Source: Christensenella sp. UBA7597 (GTDB taxonomy: Bacteria > Bacillota > Clostridia > Christensenellales > Borkfalkiaceae). Taken from it: DNA of 62,952 bases. Below, piece by piece: positions 62,933 through 62,952 of the stretch (the first letter of the stretch is position 1; each line of letters begins with the position of its first letter). The position numbers and the translations under genes are program-made. The stretch is from positions 37,726 to 100,677 of the forward strand of contig DLQW01000015.1 in assembly GCA_002474405.1 (NCBI GenBank). The letters are read 5' to 3'. The notes beneath the pieces are model-generated. The model saw nothing but the letters and a program-made list of their open reading frames with translations, did not search any database and had not been told where the DNA came from.

Positions 62933-62952
62933 TGGTGTGTCCGCCGGGGCTC
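62933..62952 (-). tRNA. Possible tRNA 3' end, cut by window edge
   Basis: On the minus strand the last bases read GAGCCCCGG-CGGACAC-A-CCA, which fits the T-loop end, T-stem, acceptor strand, discriminator and encoded CCA of a tRNA, and a terminator follows. Only 20 nt are visible, so the identity cannot be told, and it could be another copy of the repeat at 62807. Confidence 0.35.

Noticed and set aside
1..62952. CRISPR arrays, insertion sequences, prophage genes
   Set aside because: No regularly spaced short repeats, transposase, integrase or phage structural genes were seen on either strand.

Overview
The window looks like a chromosomal carbohydrate-utilisation region of an uncultured Bacillota, probably a gut-type clostridium. 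The support is strong AGGAGG-type ribosome binding sites, Gram-positive-style lipoprotein leaders on all substrate-binding proteins, LacI and AraC-type local regulators, sugar ABC importers without a local ATPase, and cell-surface proteins with C-terminal hydrophobic anchors. No genus can be assigned from sequence alone. No phage, insertion sequence or CRISPR array was seen.

Layout. (1) 1-3.2 kb: the start of a secreted LamG-type protein (cut by the left edge), a divergent AraC regulator, and a cytosolic SGNH esterase. (2) 3.4-24.7 kb, plus strand: a LacI regulator, then a long, tightly packed operon. In order it holds a sugar-binding lipoprotein, two permeases, a giant repeat-built surface protein, a GH99/71-like lipoprotein, an SGNH esterase lipoprotein, a GH94 phosphorylase, two tandem CE4 deacetylases, an anchored glycerophosphodiesterase, a GH78-like enzyme and a GH106-like enzyme. 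A bidirectional terminator ends it. (3) 24.8-48.7 kb, minus strand: a second system under a divergent AraC gene at 48.95 kb. It has two paralogous secreted CBM proteins, a 45-residue ORF between them, a 1562-residue surface glycosidase, a second binding protein and permease pair, and then intracellular GH106-like, Gfo/Idh/MocA, unknown helical, GH37, GH94 and GH109-like enzymes. (4) 50-62.5 kb, minus strand: a third system led by an autoregulated LacI gene, with LplB/LplC-like permeases, a large binding protein, a nucleoside hydrolase, a surface binding protein and three paralogous beta-propeller lipoproteins. (5) The right edge: tRNA-tail-like repeats with intrinsic terminators.

How they work together (inference). 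Surface proteins bind and trim a glycan, lipoprotein binding proteins and permeases import oligosaccharides (energised by an ATPase encoded elsewhere), and cytosolic enzymes finish them by hydrolysis or phosphorolysis. The first system combines rhamnosidase-type families, N-deacetylases, O-esterase-type enzymes and a glycerophosphodiesterase. That set would suit a rhamnose-rich, N-acetylated polymer carrying glycerol-phosphate, such as some bacterial wall polysaccharides. This is a hypothesis; the sequence does not prove the substrate.
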